Assembly: GCF_018617385.1 (NCBI RefSeq)
Contig: NZ_JACSKA010000001.1
Coordinates: forward strand, 806,001 to 870,000
DNA length: 64,000 nt
Source of the DNA: Exiguobacterium sp018617385
GTDB taxonomy: Bacteria > Bacillota > Bacilli > Exiguobacteriales > Exiguobacteriaceae
Direction of reading: 5' to 3'
Notes under the pieces: generated by a model
What the model saw: the letters and a program-made list of their open reading frames with translations, nothing else
Told to the model about the DNA's origin: nothing
Databases searched by the model: none
Part shown: one piece after another, positions 16,668 to 25,494 of the stretch
How positions within the stretch are numbered: the stretch's first letter is position 1
Layout: the number at the start of each line of letters is the position of its first letter
Made by a program: the position numbers and the translations under genes

Positions 16668-17138
16668 ATGAACATGAGGGAAGCAGTGCCAGAAGATGCG
16701 ACGCTGATTCGGAACATCGCGCTGGCGACCATATCACAGGATGATTCCAATCGAACGAGAGCGATGGAACGCGCATATCGGCAAGAAGAGATTGTACGAG
16801 CAATCAGTTCAAGTGAAGAAGCACGAGAACAGTATTTTATCGTTGGCGAATATGAAGAAGAGGTCATCGGATTTTGTCATGCCATCGATCGCGGTGACAT
16901 GTGGGAGATGCTCCGCCTCTATCTGCACCCCGATTATCATCGAAACGGCTACGGCACAGCCTTTCTGGCCCACCTTCAATCGACAAAAGAACAACCGATG
17001 GAAGTGTACGTCGAAAACTCGAATGATCAAGCGATTGCCTTCCTCTTACATCAATCTTTCAAAGAAGTGAATCGTATCCAGGAAGAGGTATATGATCGTC
17101 CGATGGAACTCATTCATTTACGATTTGACCCGAGCTAA
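16668..17138 (+). CDS. GNAT family N-acetyltransferase
   Basis: A 156-residue GNAT protein. Acetyl-CoA binding motif A is visible as LYLHPDYHRNGYGTAFLAHL (about 82-101, with R-N-G-Y-G forming the pyrophosphate loop), after a beta-4 strand VIGFCHAID. The N-terminal MREAVPEDATLIRNIA is typical. The substrate is unknown. ATG 16668 is preceded by AAAAGGGGGA. It is flanked by an upstream divergent gene and a strong downstream terminator, so it appears monocistronic. Confidence 0.85.
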   Translation: MNMREAVPEDATLIRNIALATISQDDSNRTRAMERAYRQEEIVRAISSSEEAREQYFIVGEYEEEVIGFCHAIDRGDMWEMLRLYLHPDYHRNGYGTAFLAHLQSTKEQPMEVYVENSNDQAIAFLLHQSFKEVNRIQEEVYDRPMELIHLRFDPS

Positions 17139-17160
17139 GCCTCCAGACGGATTTTATTCA

Positions 17161-17187
17161 AACATCAGTTGCGGCTGATGTTTTTTT
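17161..17187 (+). terminator. Terminator after the GNAT gene
   Basis: ACATCAG/CTGATGT stem with seven T. Confidence 0.88.
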
Positions 17188-17226
17188 GATACAATGAATG
17201 TAGTCTATAAACGAGGTGACGGCAGT

Positions 17227-17940
17227 ATGGCAAATGAAGAAGCACGAAAAGGAGTCATCGTCATCGTGTATCCGTTACAATTCACGTCACGGATCAGCGA
17301 GAACTTTATTCGACGGCTCGAGGACGAGTACGAAGTCATCGTCGTCCGCGATCAATCGATTGGATTGACGGCAGGTGACCATAAGCAACTGATCAAGCGA
17401 GCGTTGCGCGAGGCAGGGGAATATAAATTACCGATTCATGTCGTGGCATTCAGCCTTGGCGCACTCTTAACGAATCGCCTTTTGCAGGAGTACGATGTAC
17501 CACTCGGGAGTCTCACATACATCTCCCCATTGTTTGATTGGCATGCCACTCGTCAAATCGGTGGATTGAAACAAGTCGTCGCAAGTGCTGTCGACCGTTT
17601 TCGCCCTGACTTGCCACTCGGGATGATGACATTCACCGGCGGGGGAGACGAGTCGTCCCGATTCGGAGAAATCACGTATGCGCAATATCGAGAAATCGAA
17701 GAGGAAATCGTCGAGCATCAGGAAGAGAAGAAGCATCTGCCACGCCTTCCGCTCGCCTGTTTCTATGCACCAGACGACCAGTTCGCGGACGTGAAGTTGA
17801 CGTTGAATGTTTGTCGGAAAATCGGTGGGGACCAAGTGTATATCCGGCGATTGGAAGGATTCCCACACTTTGGTTACGAACGATTGAACACGAAATTCGC
17901 GGAAACCCTCATGACGTTTTATGAATTGATTCAAGAATGA
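17227..17940 (+). CDS. Alpha/beta hydrolase fold protein
   Basis: A 237-residue protein with an alpha/beta hydrolase outline. The nucleophile elbow is AFSLGA (Ser about residue 79); a candidate acid is in APDDQFAD (about 183-190) and a candidate His in GFPHFGYE (about 212). I chose ATG 17227, with ACGAGGTGAC upstream, over an in-frame ATG at 17194 that lies just after the preceding terminator. The substrate is unknown and I recognise no named family. It converges with ytqB. Confidence 0.7.
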   Translation: MANEEARKGVIVIVYPLQFTSRISENFIRRLEDEYEVIVVRDQSIGLTAGDHKQLIKRALREAGEYKLPIHVVAFSLGALLTNRLLQEYDVPLGSLTYISPLFDWHATRQIGGLKQVVASAVDRFRPDLPLGMMTFTGGGDESSRFGEITYAQYREIEEEIVEHQEEKKHLPRLPLACFYAPDDQFADVKLTLNVCRKIGGDQVYIRRLEGFPHFGYERLNTKFAETLMTFYELIQE

Positions 17941-17941
17941 C

Positions 17942-17972
17942 AGAAGGCGACTCTAATGAGCCGCCTTTTTCT
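17942..17972 (+). terminator. Terminator between the hydrolase and ytqB
   Basis: AAGGCGACTC/GAGCCGCCTT stem (one mismatch), TAAT loop, five T. It abuts the minus-strand ytqB stop codon. Confidence 0.8.
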
Positions 17973-18544
17973 TATGCACGTTTTTCAATCGCCACGATGA
18001 ATGGGGGATGATTGACTTGGTTGATAAATCCATAACGCAGGACGCCTGCCTGTTTTTGATCGAGGGACTCTACATAATGGAGCACCTCGTCTCGTTCGAC
18101 TTTCCCACTTTCATGTCCGTGGTAAATCACGATGACGATGACGCCACCGACAGCCATGACGTCTAATAGTTGGGATAATGCGGCAATCGTCGTATTTCCG
18201 TGTGTCGTGATCGATTTATCACTTCCCGGTAAATACCCTAAGTTGAAGACGGCCGCGGTGATCGGCCGCGCTTCCTTTTCAACGACCGCTTGGACCGTAT
18301 CATGACTATCATGAATCACGGTCACCCGATTACTGACACCCGATTCTTCAACTCGTGCCTTTGTGGCTGCTACAGCTTCTGATTGGATATCAAAGGCATA
18401 GACATGTCCTGTCTCGCCTACGGCATTCGCTAGAAACAACGTATCGTGTCCGTTCCCGGCCGTCATATCGATGGCGACCTGACCTTCCTCGATATGGTCA
18501 TGTAGTAATTGTTTTGCAAAAGGTAGTACTCTCATTAATCCCAT
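17972..18544 (-). CDS. ytqB: Class I SAM-dependent methyltransferase, YtqB (putative rRNA methylase)
   Basis: A 190-residue Rossmann methyltransferase. The SAM motif is IDMTAGNGHDTLFLA (about 23-37), followed by GHVYAFDIQSEAV; FNLGYLPGSDK carries the post-beta-4 motif. It resembles B. subtilis YtqB and keeps the ytqA-ytqB order. The start ATG 18544 has AAGGATGAG upstream and lies inside the end of ytqA, giving a 47-base overlap and thus probable coupling. The true substrate is unproven; rRNA methylase is only the family label. Confidence 0.85.
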   Translation of the reverse strand: MGLMRVLPFAKQLLHDHIEEGQVAIDMTAGNGHDTLFLANAVGETGHVYAFDIQSEAVAATKARVEESGVSNRVTVIHDSHDTVQAVVEKEARPITAAVFNLGYLPGSDKSITTHGNTTIAALSQLLDVMAVGGVIVIVIYHGHESGKVERDEVLHYVESLDQKQAGVLRYGFINQVNHPPFIVAIEKRA

Positions 18545-19472
18545 AGATCTCATCCTTCTTTTTTCCTTGGAAAGAATCCCGGCGCTCCAATTCCGCACGA
18601 ATCTTGTTAAGCACCTGCATCTTGTGACGGCTCCATATCGGACCAATCAAGAGGTCGGGTGGACCGTCTCCTGTCAAACGGTGGACAATCACCTCGGGAG
18701 GGATTCGTTCGAGTTGATCGCAGACGAGGGAGACGTATGTGTCTTCCTCCATCAAGTCGAGCAGTCCTTTCTCATATTGACGGGCGAGCGGTGTGTGTTT
18801 CAAGACGTGAAGTAAGTGGATCTTGATTCCTTGTATGTCCATTTTAGCAACTTCTCGTGCCGTGTCGAGCATCATCTCTGGTGTCTCACCTGGGAGACCA
18901 TTGATGATATGAACGCAGACACGAATATTGTGACGGCGAAGTTTCGCAAGACCGGTCAAAAACGATTGATAGTCGTGCCCACGATTGATCTTTTTAGCGG
19001 TCGTGTCATGTACGGTCTGAAGACCGAGCTCCACCCAAAGGGACGTCCGTTCATTCAACTCTGCTAAATAGGCGACGACGTCGTCAGGTAAGCAGTCAGG
19101 ACGTGTCGCAATCGAGAGACCGACGACCCCATCCTCTTTTAATGCCGGTTCATACAATTCACGTAACCGCTCAACTGGTGCGTACGTGTTACTGAACGCT
19201 TGAAAATAAGCAATATATTTGGCACTCTTCCACTTCCGGTGGAGACGAGCCTTCACTTCTGCAAATTGAACGGGAATCGGGTCGCAAGCATTTCCCGCGA
19301 AATCACCACTTCCATCGTCCGAACAGAAGGTGCATCCACCTTTTGAGACACGTCCGTCACGGTTCGGACATGTGAAGCCGCCATCGAGTGGCACTTTAAA
19401 CACCTTGCCCCCGTACTCTCGTCGATACGCCTCATTAAGTGTATGGTAACGATTTTGACCAAATGGATTCAT
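18498..19472 (-). CDS. ytqA: Radical SAM protein YtqA (TIGR01212 family)
   Basis: A 324-residue radical SAM enzyme. The 4Fe-4S cysteines appear as CPNRDGRVSKGGCTFC (C-x11-C-x2-C) near residues 34-49, preceded by KVFKVPLDGGFT. YFQAFSNTYAP and the LWVELGLQTVHD stretch (about 130) are typical of this family, which resembles Elp3-type proteins without the acetyltransferase part. I chose ATG 19472, with AAGGAG 8 bases upstream; ATG 19478 is possible. Family work suggests a role in tRNA modification, unproven here. It overlaps ytqB. Confidence 0.87.
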   Translation of the reverse strand: MNPFGQNRYHTLNEAYRREYGGKVFKVPLDGGFTCPNRDGRVSKGGCTFCSDDGSGDFAGNACDPIPVQFAEVKARLHRKWKSAKYIAYFQAFSNTYAPVERLRELYEPALKEDGVVGLSIATRPDCLPDDVVAYLAELNERTSLWVELGLQTVHDTTAKKINRGHDYQSFLTGLAKLRRHNIRVCVHIINGLPGETPEMMLDTAREVAKMDIQGIKIHLLHVLKHTPLARQYEKGLLDLMEEDTYVSLVCDQLERIPPEVIVHRLTGDGPPDLLIGPIWSRHKMQVLNKIRAELERRDSFQGKKKDEIYGINESTTFCKTITT

Positions 19473-19593
19473 GTTCATCTCTCCTTCCTTGCTCATCCTA
19501 TCACAAACGAAAAATGACAAAACTTCATAATAAGTAATTTTTCTTGACACTTCCTTGGCGTTCGTTTAGGTTTGATAAGGAAATCTTGTCGAT

Positions 19594-19617
19594 TCGGCCT
19601 TTTTGTGCCGATTTTTT
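19594..19617 (+). terminator. Weak hairpin with T tract in the yttB leader (possible attenuator)
   Basis: TCGGC (19594-19598) pairs with GCCGA (19607-19611) around an 8-base T-rich loop, followed by seven T. A TTGACA element near 19550 lies upstream, so the hairpin would be inside the leader of the MFS gene. Confidence 0.4.
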
Positions 19618-19650
19618 TGATGTGAAAGAAGAATGAAAGGAGGACTTGGT

Positions 19651-20841
19651 GTGAACAATAAAATGCCAATTTCGGTATGGATTTTAGTCATTGCGATGGC
19701 GCTCAATACAACGGCGGCGTCTTTTTTATGGCCGTTTAACACACTGTATATTCATGATTTTTTAGGTGAGTCGATGACGCTTGCCGGGGTGGCGCTTCTT
19801 GTGAACTCGGCACTTGCGATTGTCGGAAACTACATCGGAGGGACGCTATTCGATCGAATCGGTGGGAAGACGACGCTGATGATCTCTGTCGGTCTCTTGC
19901 TCGCGAGCTCGCTTGGATTTTTACTGTTTCATGCCACGTTCTTCGGCTATCTCGTATGGCTCGGGTTGATCGGTCTTTCCGGCGGACTCGTCTTTCCGAC
20001 CGTATATGCGTTTGCAGGTCTCATTTGGCCTGAAGGGGGACGCCGTTCGTTCAATGCGATTTATGTCGCACAAAACGTGGGGGTCGCCCTCGGAACGGCA
20101 ATGAGTGGTCAAATCGCTCGACTCAACATCGAGTGGATTTTTTATGCGAACTTCTTCTTATCGGTTTTATTTGTCGTGGTGCTCTTGTTTGGATTGCGTT
20201 ATTTGAAAAACCCGGCACGTCCTGTCGTTCAGTCGCAACTCGAAGCGGCCGCCACGACACTCTCGAGTGCGACGATGAAGTCGATGTGGTATGTCGCCGT
20301 TGGTTATGCGGTACTTTGGTTCGTGTACGTGCAATGGCAAGGGACGATTGCCGTTCACTCGAAAGATCTCGGCGTCACAATCAGTCAATACTCACTCCTT
20401 TGGACAGTGAACGGGGCGATGATCGTCTTCGCACAACCGTTGCTCAATCGTGTCTTACGACAGTTTGAGGACGACTTAAAACGTCAACTGATCATCGGGG
20501 CATCCATTTTCCTCGGCGCGTTCTTGATTGTCCCATTCGCTGGTGGGTTCGGGATGTTCATGGTCGCGATGGTCGTCATGACCATCGGGGAGATGTTTGT
20601 CTGGCCGGCGGTTCCGACGATTGCGGCGAAACTCGCCCCTCCTGGGAAAGCTGGACAATACCAAGGGCTCGTCAATATCGCAGCATCCGTCGGTCGGATG
20701 ATTGGACCGACGTTGTCTGGTTTTGTCTACGACATGTTCGGCATTACAGCAGTCTTCGGCATGCTTCTACTACTTGCTACGTTAGCCTTAACGCTATTTG
20801 TCATCATGAAAGACATTCGTGTCACAGAAAAATCAAGTTGA
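19651..20841 (+). CDS. yttB: MFS transporter, YttB-like
   Basis: A 396-residue major facilitator with about 12 hydrophobic segments. The loop 2-3 signature GGTLFDRIGGKTTLM (about 64-78) is the MFS G-x-x-x-D-R-x-G-R/K-type motif, and a second half repeat is seen as PLLNRVLRQFEDD. The start is taken as GTG 19651, 7 bases after AAAGGAGG. The substrate is unknown, possibly drug efflux as annotated for YttB. It lies between ytqA and leuS, as in B. subtilis. The leuS promoter -35 overlaps its stop codon. Confidence 0.85.
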   Translation: MNNKMPISVWILVIAMALNTTAASFLWPFNTLYIHDFLGESMTLAGVALLVNSALAIVGNYIGGTLFDRIGGKTTLMISVGLLLASSLGFLLFHATFFGYLVWLGLIGLSGGLVFPTVYAFAGLIWPEGGRRSFNAIYVAQNVGVALGTAMSGQIARLNIEWIFYANFFLSVLFVVVLLFGLRYLKNPARPVVQSQLEAAATTLSSATMKSMWYVAVGYAVLWFVYVQWQGTIAVHSKDLGVTISQYSLLWTVNGAMIVFAQPLLNRVLRQFEDDLKRQLIIGASIFLGAFLIVPFAGGFGMFMVAMVVMTIGEMFVWPAVPTIAAKLAPPGKAGQYQGLVNIAASVGRMIGPTLSGFVYDMFGITAVFGMLLLLATLALTLFVIMKDIRVTEKSS

Positions 20842-20867
20842 CGTTGAATTTCAGAATGGGCTAAAAT
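20838..20867 (+). promoter_or_regulatory. Promoter of the leuS T-box transcript
   Basis: TTGACG (20838-20843), 18-bp spacer, TAAAAT (20862-20867). The -35 overlaps the yttB stop codon. Confidence 0.65.
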
Positions 20868-20875
20868 AGATTACG

Positions 20876-21118
20876 ATGAATAGCAAGCGTTGAAGAGGAC
20901 TAGTAGCGAACGTTCCGTTTCAAAGAGAGTCGATGGATGGTGTGAATCGATAAGCGGATGTTGTGAACTCACCTTGGAGCTGTTTTCCTGAAACGAGTAG
21001 GGAAAACCGGGGTTACGCCTCGTTACCGGCGTCTCAAGTGGCAGCAATGCAACATGGGTGGTACCGCGGAGAGCTTTCAAGCCTTTCGTCCCATTTTCGG
21101 GGACGGAAGGCTTTTTAT
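20876..21118 (+). ncRNA. T-box riboswitch controlling leuS (specifier CUC)
   Basis: Stem I begins with TTGAAGAGGA...AGTAG. The specifier is read as CTC (20968-20970) in TGTGAACTCACC, a leucine codon. The T-box core TGGGTGGTACCGCGG (21055-21069) carries the UGGU bulge that pairs with the uncharged tRNA end (discriminator A). A terminator hairpin, AAGCCTTTCGTCCC with its complement and five T, follows at 21079-21116. Uncharged tRNA-Leu would favour the antiterminator and leuS expression. Confidence 0.93.
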
Positions 21119-21135
21119 TATGCAGAGGAGGAAGA

Positions 21136-23541
21136 ATGTTGAGCTATTTTAAACATCAAGAAATCGAGCCGAAGTGGCAAAAGCGTTGGGAAGAGAAAGA
21201 AGCATTTAAAACGACAGAAGACCCGGAGAAGGATTGTTTCTACGTCCTTGATATGTTCCCGTACCCATCCGGTGCAGGTCTTCACGTCGGTCACCCGGAA
21301 GGTTACACGGCGACGGATATCATCGCTCGTATGAAACGGATGCAAGGATATAACGTCCTTCACCCGATTGGCTGGGATGCGTTCGGTCTTCCTGCCGAGC
21401 AATATGCACTCGACACAGGGAACGACCCGCGTGAATTCACAGCGCGCAACATCGAGACGTTCCGCCGTCAGTTGAAAGAACTCGGATTCTCATACGATTG
21501 GGACCGTGAAATTAGCACGACGGACCCGAAATACTATAAATGGACGCAGTGGATCTTCACGCAACTCTTCGAACGTGGTCTCGCATACGTCGATGAAGTC
21601 GCGGTCAACTGGTGCCCGGCTCTCGGTACAGTCCTTGCGAACGAGGAAGTCATCGATGGGTTGTCAGAGCGTGGGAACCACCCGGTCTACCGTGTCCCAA
21701 TGAAGCAGTGGGTGCTTCGTATCACGGAATACGCAGAGCGTTTGCTTGAAGATTTGGAAGGTCTCGATTGGCCTGAGAGCGTGAAAGAGATGCAACGCAA
21801 CTGGATTGGCAAATCAGTCGGTGCCGAGGTCGACTTTAAAGTCGATGGTCACGATAAGATTGTCACGGTATTCACAACACGTCCAGATACGCTTCATGGG
21901 GCGACATACGTAACACTCGCACCAGAGCATCCGTTCACGAAAGTGATTACGACGCCTGAACAATCGACGGCAGTCGAAGCATACATTGAAGAAGTTTCGA
22001 AGAAGACGGACCTTGAGCGTACAGATCTCGCCAAAGAGAAGACGGGTGTCTTCACAGGCGCATATGCGATCAACCCGGTGAACGGCGAGAAACTTCCGAT
22101 TTGGACAGCGGACTACGTTCTCTCGACATATGGGACAGGTGCAGTCATGGCTGTTCCTGGACACGATGAGCGCGATTATGAGTTTGCGAAAACGTTCGAC
22201 CTCCCGATTCGTGAAGTCGTCAAAGGTGGAAACGTGGAAGAGGCGGCTTACGTCGAAGACGGTGAGCACGTCAACTCTGGTAGCTTGAACGGACTTAATA
22301 AAGCCGATGCCATCAAGACGATCATTAAAGAGCTCGAAGCGAGTGGCACAGGGCGTGCGAAGACGACATACCGTCTTCGTGACTGGTTGTTCAGCCGTCA
22401 ACGTTACTGGGGCGAGCCGATTCCGGTCGTCCACATGGAAGACGGAACGATGAAGACGGTACCGGTCGAAGAGCTTCCGCTCGAACTTCCGATCATCGAT
22501 GAAATCAAACCATCTGGTACAGGTGAGTCGCCACTTGCGAACGCAGAAGAGTGGTTGACGTACACAGATCCGGTCACAGGGGAAAAAGGTCGTCGCGAGA
22601 CGAACACGATGCCACAATGGGCAGGTAGCTGCTGGTACTACATCCGTTACATCGATCCAGATAACGAAGAGATGATCGCGGATCCTGAGAAACTCAAGCG
22701 TTGGCTTCCAGTCGACTTGTATATCGGGGGTACGGAGCATGCCGTTCTTCACTTGCTCTACGCACGTTTCTGGCATAAGGTCCTTTACGATATCGGTGTC
22801 GTCCCAACGAGCGAACCGTTCCAAAAACTCTACAACCAAGGGATGATCCTCGGTGAGAACAACGAGAAGATGTCGAAATCTCGTGGGAACGTTGTCAACC
22901 CGGATGATATCGTGAAGTCGCACGGAGCCGATACACTCCGTCTTTACGAAATGTTCATGGGACCACTTGATGCGGCCATCGCATGGTCGACGAATGGTCT
23001 TGACGGGGCACGTCGCTTCCTCGACCGCGTCTGGCGTTTGTTCGATCAGACGAACTTCGCAGACGTGGCACCGACTGCCGACTTTGAACGCACGTATCAT
23101 CAGACGGTGAAAAAAGTCACGGAGGATTATGAAGCCCTTCGCTTCAACACGGCAATCTCGCAGTTGATGGTCTTCGTCAATGAAGCGAACAAACAAGAGA
23201 CGTTGCCGAAATCGCAAATGGTCGACTTCATCAAGATGCTTTCACCAGTCGCGCCGCACTTGTCTGAAGAGTTGTGGGAGAAGATGGGCATGACGGAAGA
23301 GTTGACGTATGCGGCTTGGCCGACATACGATGAGTCAAAACTTGTGAGCGACACGATTGAAGTCGTCATCCAGGTGAACGGGAAACTCCGTGCGAAAATG
23401 CACGTCTCTCGTGACGCATCAAAAGAAGCACTTGAAGCGGAAGCACTCGGGAACGAGCGTGTCCAAGAGTTCACAGAAGGCAAGACGGTTCGTAAAGTCA
23501 TTGTCGTTCCTGGAAAACTCGTCAATATTGTAGTGGGGTAA
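21136..23541 (+). CDS. leuS: Leucyl-tRNA synthetase
   Basis: An 801-residue class I synthetase that charges tRNA-Leu. The HIGH-type motif is in PYPSGAGLHVGHPEGY (about 40-55) and the KMSKS loop is EKMSKSRGNVVNPDD (about 575-589). The CP1 editing domain lies between them, with TTRPDTLHGATY and GTGAVMAVPGHDERD. ATG 21136 follows AGAGGAGGA and comes directly after the T-box terminator. The length is normal for the bacterial enzyme. Confidence 0.98.
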   Translation: MLSYFKHQEIEPKWQKRWEEKEAFKTTEDPEKDCFYVLDMFPYPSGAGLHVGHPEGYTATDIIARMKRMQGYNVLHPIGWDAFGLPAEQYALDTGNDPREFTARNIETFRRQLKELGFSYDWDREISTTDPKYYKWTQWIFTQLFERGLAYVDEVAVNWCPALGTVLANEEVIDGLSERGNHPVYRVPMKQWVLRITEYAERLLEDLEGLDWPESVKEMQRNWIGKSVGAEVDFKVDGHDKIVTVFTTRPDTLHGATYVTLAPEHPFTKVITTPEQSTAVEAYIEEVSKKTDLERTDLAKEKTGVFTGAYAINPVNGEKLPIWTADYVLSTYGTGAVMAVPGHDERDYEFAKTFDLPIREVVKGGNVEEAAYVEDGEHVNSGSLNGLNKADAIKTIIKELEASGTGRAKTTYRLRDWLFSRQRYWGEPIPVVHMEDGTMKTVPVEELPLELPIIDEIKPSGTGESPLANAEEWLTYTDPVTGEKGRRETNTMPQWAGSCWYYIRYIDPDNEEMIADPEKLKRWLPVDLYIGGTEHAVLHLLYARFWHKVLYDIGVVPTSEPFQKLYNQGMILGENNEKMSKSRGNVVNPDDIVKSHGADTLRLYEMFMGPLDAAIAWSTNGLDGARRFLDRVWRLFDQTNFADVAPTADFERTYHQTVKKVTEDYEALRFNTAISQLMVFVNEANKQETLPKSQMVDFIKMLSPVAPHLSEELWEKMGMTEELTYAAWPTYDESKLVSDTIEVVIQVNGKLRAKMHVSRDASKEALEAEALGNERVQEFTEGKTVRKVIVVPGKLVNIVVG

Positions 23542-23546
23542 CAAAA

Positions 23547-23580
23547 AGAATGTGTGACATTGTCGCACATTCTTTTCTTT
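23547..23580 (+). terminator. Terminator after leuS
   Basis: AGAATGTGTGACA / TGTCGCACATTCT stem with TTTTCTTTTT following. Confidence 0.85.
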
Positions 23581-23652
23581 TTGGTGAGGTCATTTTCTTT
23601 TATGGACGGTTTTGATACACTAAAGGGCGATACTGAAGTAGAAGGGGACGAC

Positions 23653-24789
23653 ATGTCCATGAAACGTTCTTATGTGCTATACACGACACTATGTGCCGTC
23701 GTGGTCGGTGTGATCCTTTGTTATGTTTTTGTCTTTTCAGATGAAGAGATTCAACGACAGGTCGCCTCGACATTTGAAAAAATTGATATTCAAACGAGTC
23801 ATCAAACGGCATCCCTTCCACCCGTGGAAGCGGCGCAGGATGATGAAGATATCGATACGACCGATGCCCTCGAACAAATCAGTCAAATCGATGAAGTGTA
23901 CTACAGTGACACAATCGGGGCATATTTGGTTTTAACCGAACAAGCTGAATTTTTTGAGGTGAGTGGAAACGGAACGCGCGTCAATTCGGTGCTTCAACTG
24001 GAGAATTCAGGGAAACAGCGCCTCGATGATTTCATCGGAATGCGCATGGTCGAAGAAGATCTTGTGTATGCAGTGACAGCGAATGGAACTCTCGTCACAA
24101 TCGAACGAGAAGAAGGACGCTGGGTCGAGAGACCACGTAAACAAATCAAAGGACTCGTGTCGGAAGACCGAATCTTTGGTCTTGGTTATGACCGGGAATC
24201 GAAGCGTCTGTTCATGATGAATCGCTTGGCGGATACCCCGGACCTTGAGCTCCTTTATATCGAAGAACGGGAGATCGAACCGGAGACTCCAGCCGATGAC
24301 AAATCATCAGAAGCGTCAACTGATGCTGACACGAATACTCCAAAAACAGAAGAATCATCGGAAGACACAACGACAGAGAACGTCTCGACGAATGACGACG
24401 CCTCGAGCGAAACGGCTGTTGCGGAAGAAGAGACACCTGATAATGAGCAGGATGTGCCAAAAGAGGCAGTCGAGGAAAAAGAACCGGAGACGGAATGGAT
24501 GCTCGATTCGCGTCAAGCGTTATCGGCTGACGGGATGAGCGCCTCGATCCAGCAGAAGTTTGAGCGATTCGAAGGCGTCGGGCTTGTCGAACGTCAAGGG
24601 CGGATTTACGTTCTCGACTCGGAAGAACTCGTCCTCTACACAGTGAACCCGGAAGAAAGTACCATCAACGGTCAGATGGTGACACCTCGCGTGTATGACT
24701 CAACCGGCATGTTTTTACAAGACAATGAAATCTTTGCAATCGTCCACCCGGAAGTATTCGATTTGGATGCGTTCGTGTCCGTGGACTGA
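23653..24789 (+). CDS. Hypothetical single-pass membrane protein with acidic Ser/Thr/Glu-rich linker
   Basis: A 378-residue protein I do not recognise. A single membrane helix near the N-terminus (about residues 7-29) would leave the rest outside the cell. Residues 75-215 read like beta-strand repeats (VYYSDTIGAYLVL, LVYAVTANGTLVTIE, IFGLGYDRESKRLFMM). A low-complexity linker of Glu, Thr, Asp and Ser spans about 220-305, and a last segment (RIYVLDSEELVLYTV, about 330) repeats the strand pattern. It may be a beta-propeller-like sensor split by a disordered insert; that is inference. ATG 23653 has AGAAGGGG upstream. It lies between leuS and an NTP-PPase-like gene. Confidence 0.75.
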   Translation: MSMKRSYVLYTTLCAVVVGVILCYVFVFSDEEIQRQVASTFEKIDIQTSHQTASLPPVEAAQDDEDIDTTDALEQISQIDEVYYSDTIGAYLVLTEQAEFFEVSGNGTRVNSVLQLENSGKQRLDDFIGMRMVEEDLVYAVTANGTLVTIEREEGRWVERPRKQIKGLVSEDRIFGLGYDRESKRLFMMNRLADTPDLELLYIEEREIEPETPADDKSSEASTDADTNTPKTEESSEDTTTENVSTNDDASSETAVAEEETPDNEQDVPKEAVEEKEPETEWMLDSRQALSADGMSASIQQKFERFEGVGLVERQGRIYVLDSEELVLYTVNPEESTINGQMVTPRVYDSTGMFLQDNEIFAIVHPEVFDLDAFVSVD

Positions 24790-24806
24790 TCATGGGGGAA
24801 TGACAA

Positions 24807-25319
24807 ATGAGCAAGCGTTATTTTTTTGAAGAAGTGAAACAATTTCATGAAACTTTTGGACATCCAGGAGCAAAATCGCCGCAGCCGTTGACGCTTGATC
24901 GTGCGACGAAGCGTTCGGTTTGGACGGCAGAGGAAGCGGTCGTCGAGTTTTTGCATCAATCCTCGCAATCGGAAGAAGAGTTTTTACAAGCCATCGAGCA
25001 ATTCCAAGAAGGCTTCCAAAAAGCGGTCCAAAAATCATTACAAGACGCACCGCCATCGGATGATGTGGAACGTCTCGTCGGACAAGGGGATGCGTTAACG
25101 GACGCGTTATATTTTGTGATGGGCAGTTTCGTTGAACTCGGACTTGATCCCGTTCCGTTGTTTGAAATCGTCCAGCGTGCCAATATGGCGAAACTTGGAC
25201 CGGACGGGAAGCCGATTTTACGCGAGTCGGACAATAAAGTTATGAAACCTGAAGGATGGATGCCACCGGAGCCGGAGCTCGAAAAAGAAGTGCGTCGTCA
25301 AATCGCAGGGAAAGAATAA
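24807..25319 (+). CDS. MazG/PRA-PH-like NTP pyrophosphohydrolase family protein
   Basis: A 170-residue, largely helical protein. Its C-terminal half, with DALTDALYFVMGSFVELGLDPVPLFEIVQRANMAKLGPDGKPI (about 92-135), is the pattern of phosphoribosyl-ATP pyrophosphohydrolase-like, all-alpha NTP-PPases often labelled Cof-like phosphohydrolase. The acidic residues in the TAEEAVVEFL and DALTDALY helices would bind Mg. It might clean up non-canonical nucleotides; the substrate is unknown. The start is 17 bases after the preceding gene, with GGGGGAATGAC upstream, so it is co-transcribed with the hypothetical membrane gene. Confidence 0.75.
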   Translation: MSKRYFFEEVKQFHETFGHPGAKSPQPLTLDRATKRSVWTAEEAVVEFLHQSSQSEEEFLQAIEQFQEGFQKAVQKSLQDAPPSDDVERLVGQGDALTDALYFVMGSFVELGLDPVPLFEIVQRANMAKLGPDGKPILRESDNKVMKPEGWMPPEPELEKEVRRQIAGKE

Positions 25320-25324
25320 TCACA

Positions 25325-25368
25325 AACAGCTTGAAACCTCATTAGAAAGGGTTCAAGCTGTTTTTTTG
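25325..25368 (+). terminator. Terminator after the NTP-PPase-like gene
   Basis: AACAGCTTGAA / TTCAAGCTGTT stem followed by seven T. Confidence 0.93.
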
Positions 25369-25494
25369 TTGTGATGGTCGTGACGACATGATGGTATTAG
25401 ATGGTATCAGAAAGGTCATTGGAGTAATTTATGGTATAATTTAACATAATTAAGCAAGCGAGGAATATTGATCATTGAGATGGAGGTCGTTCAA

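Noticed and set aside
21814..23217. 467-codon minus-strand ORF inside leuS
   Set aside because: Antisense shadow of a core gene; Cys/Arg-rich translation without a ribosome site or family.
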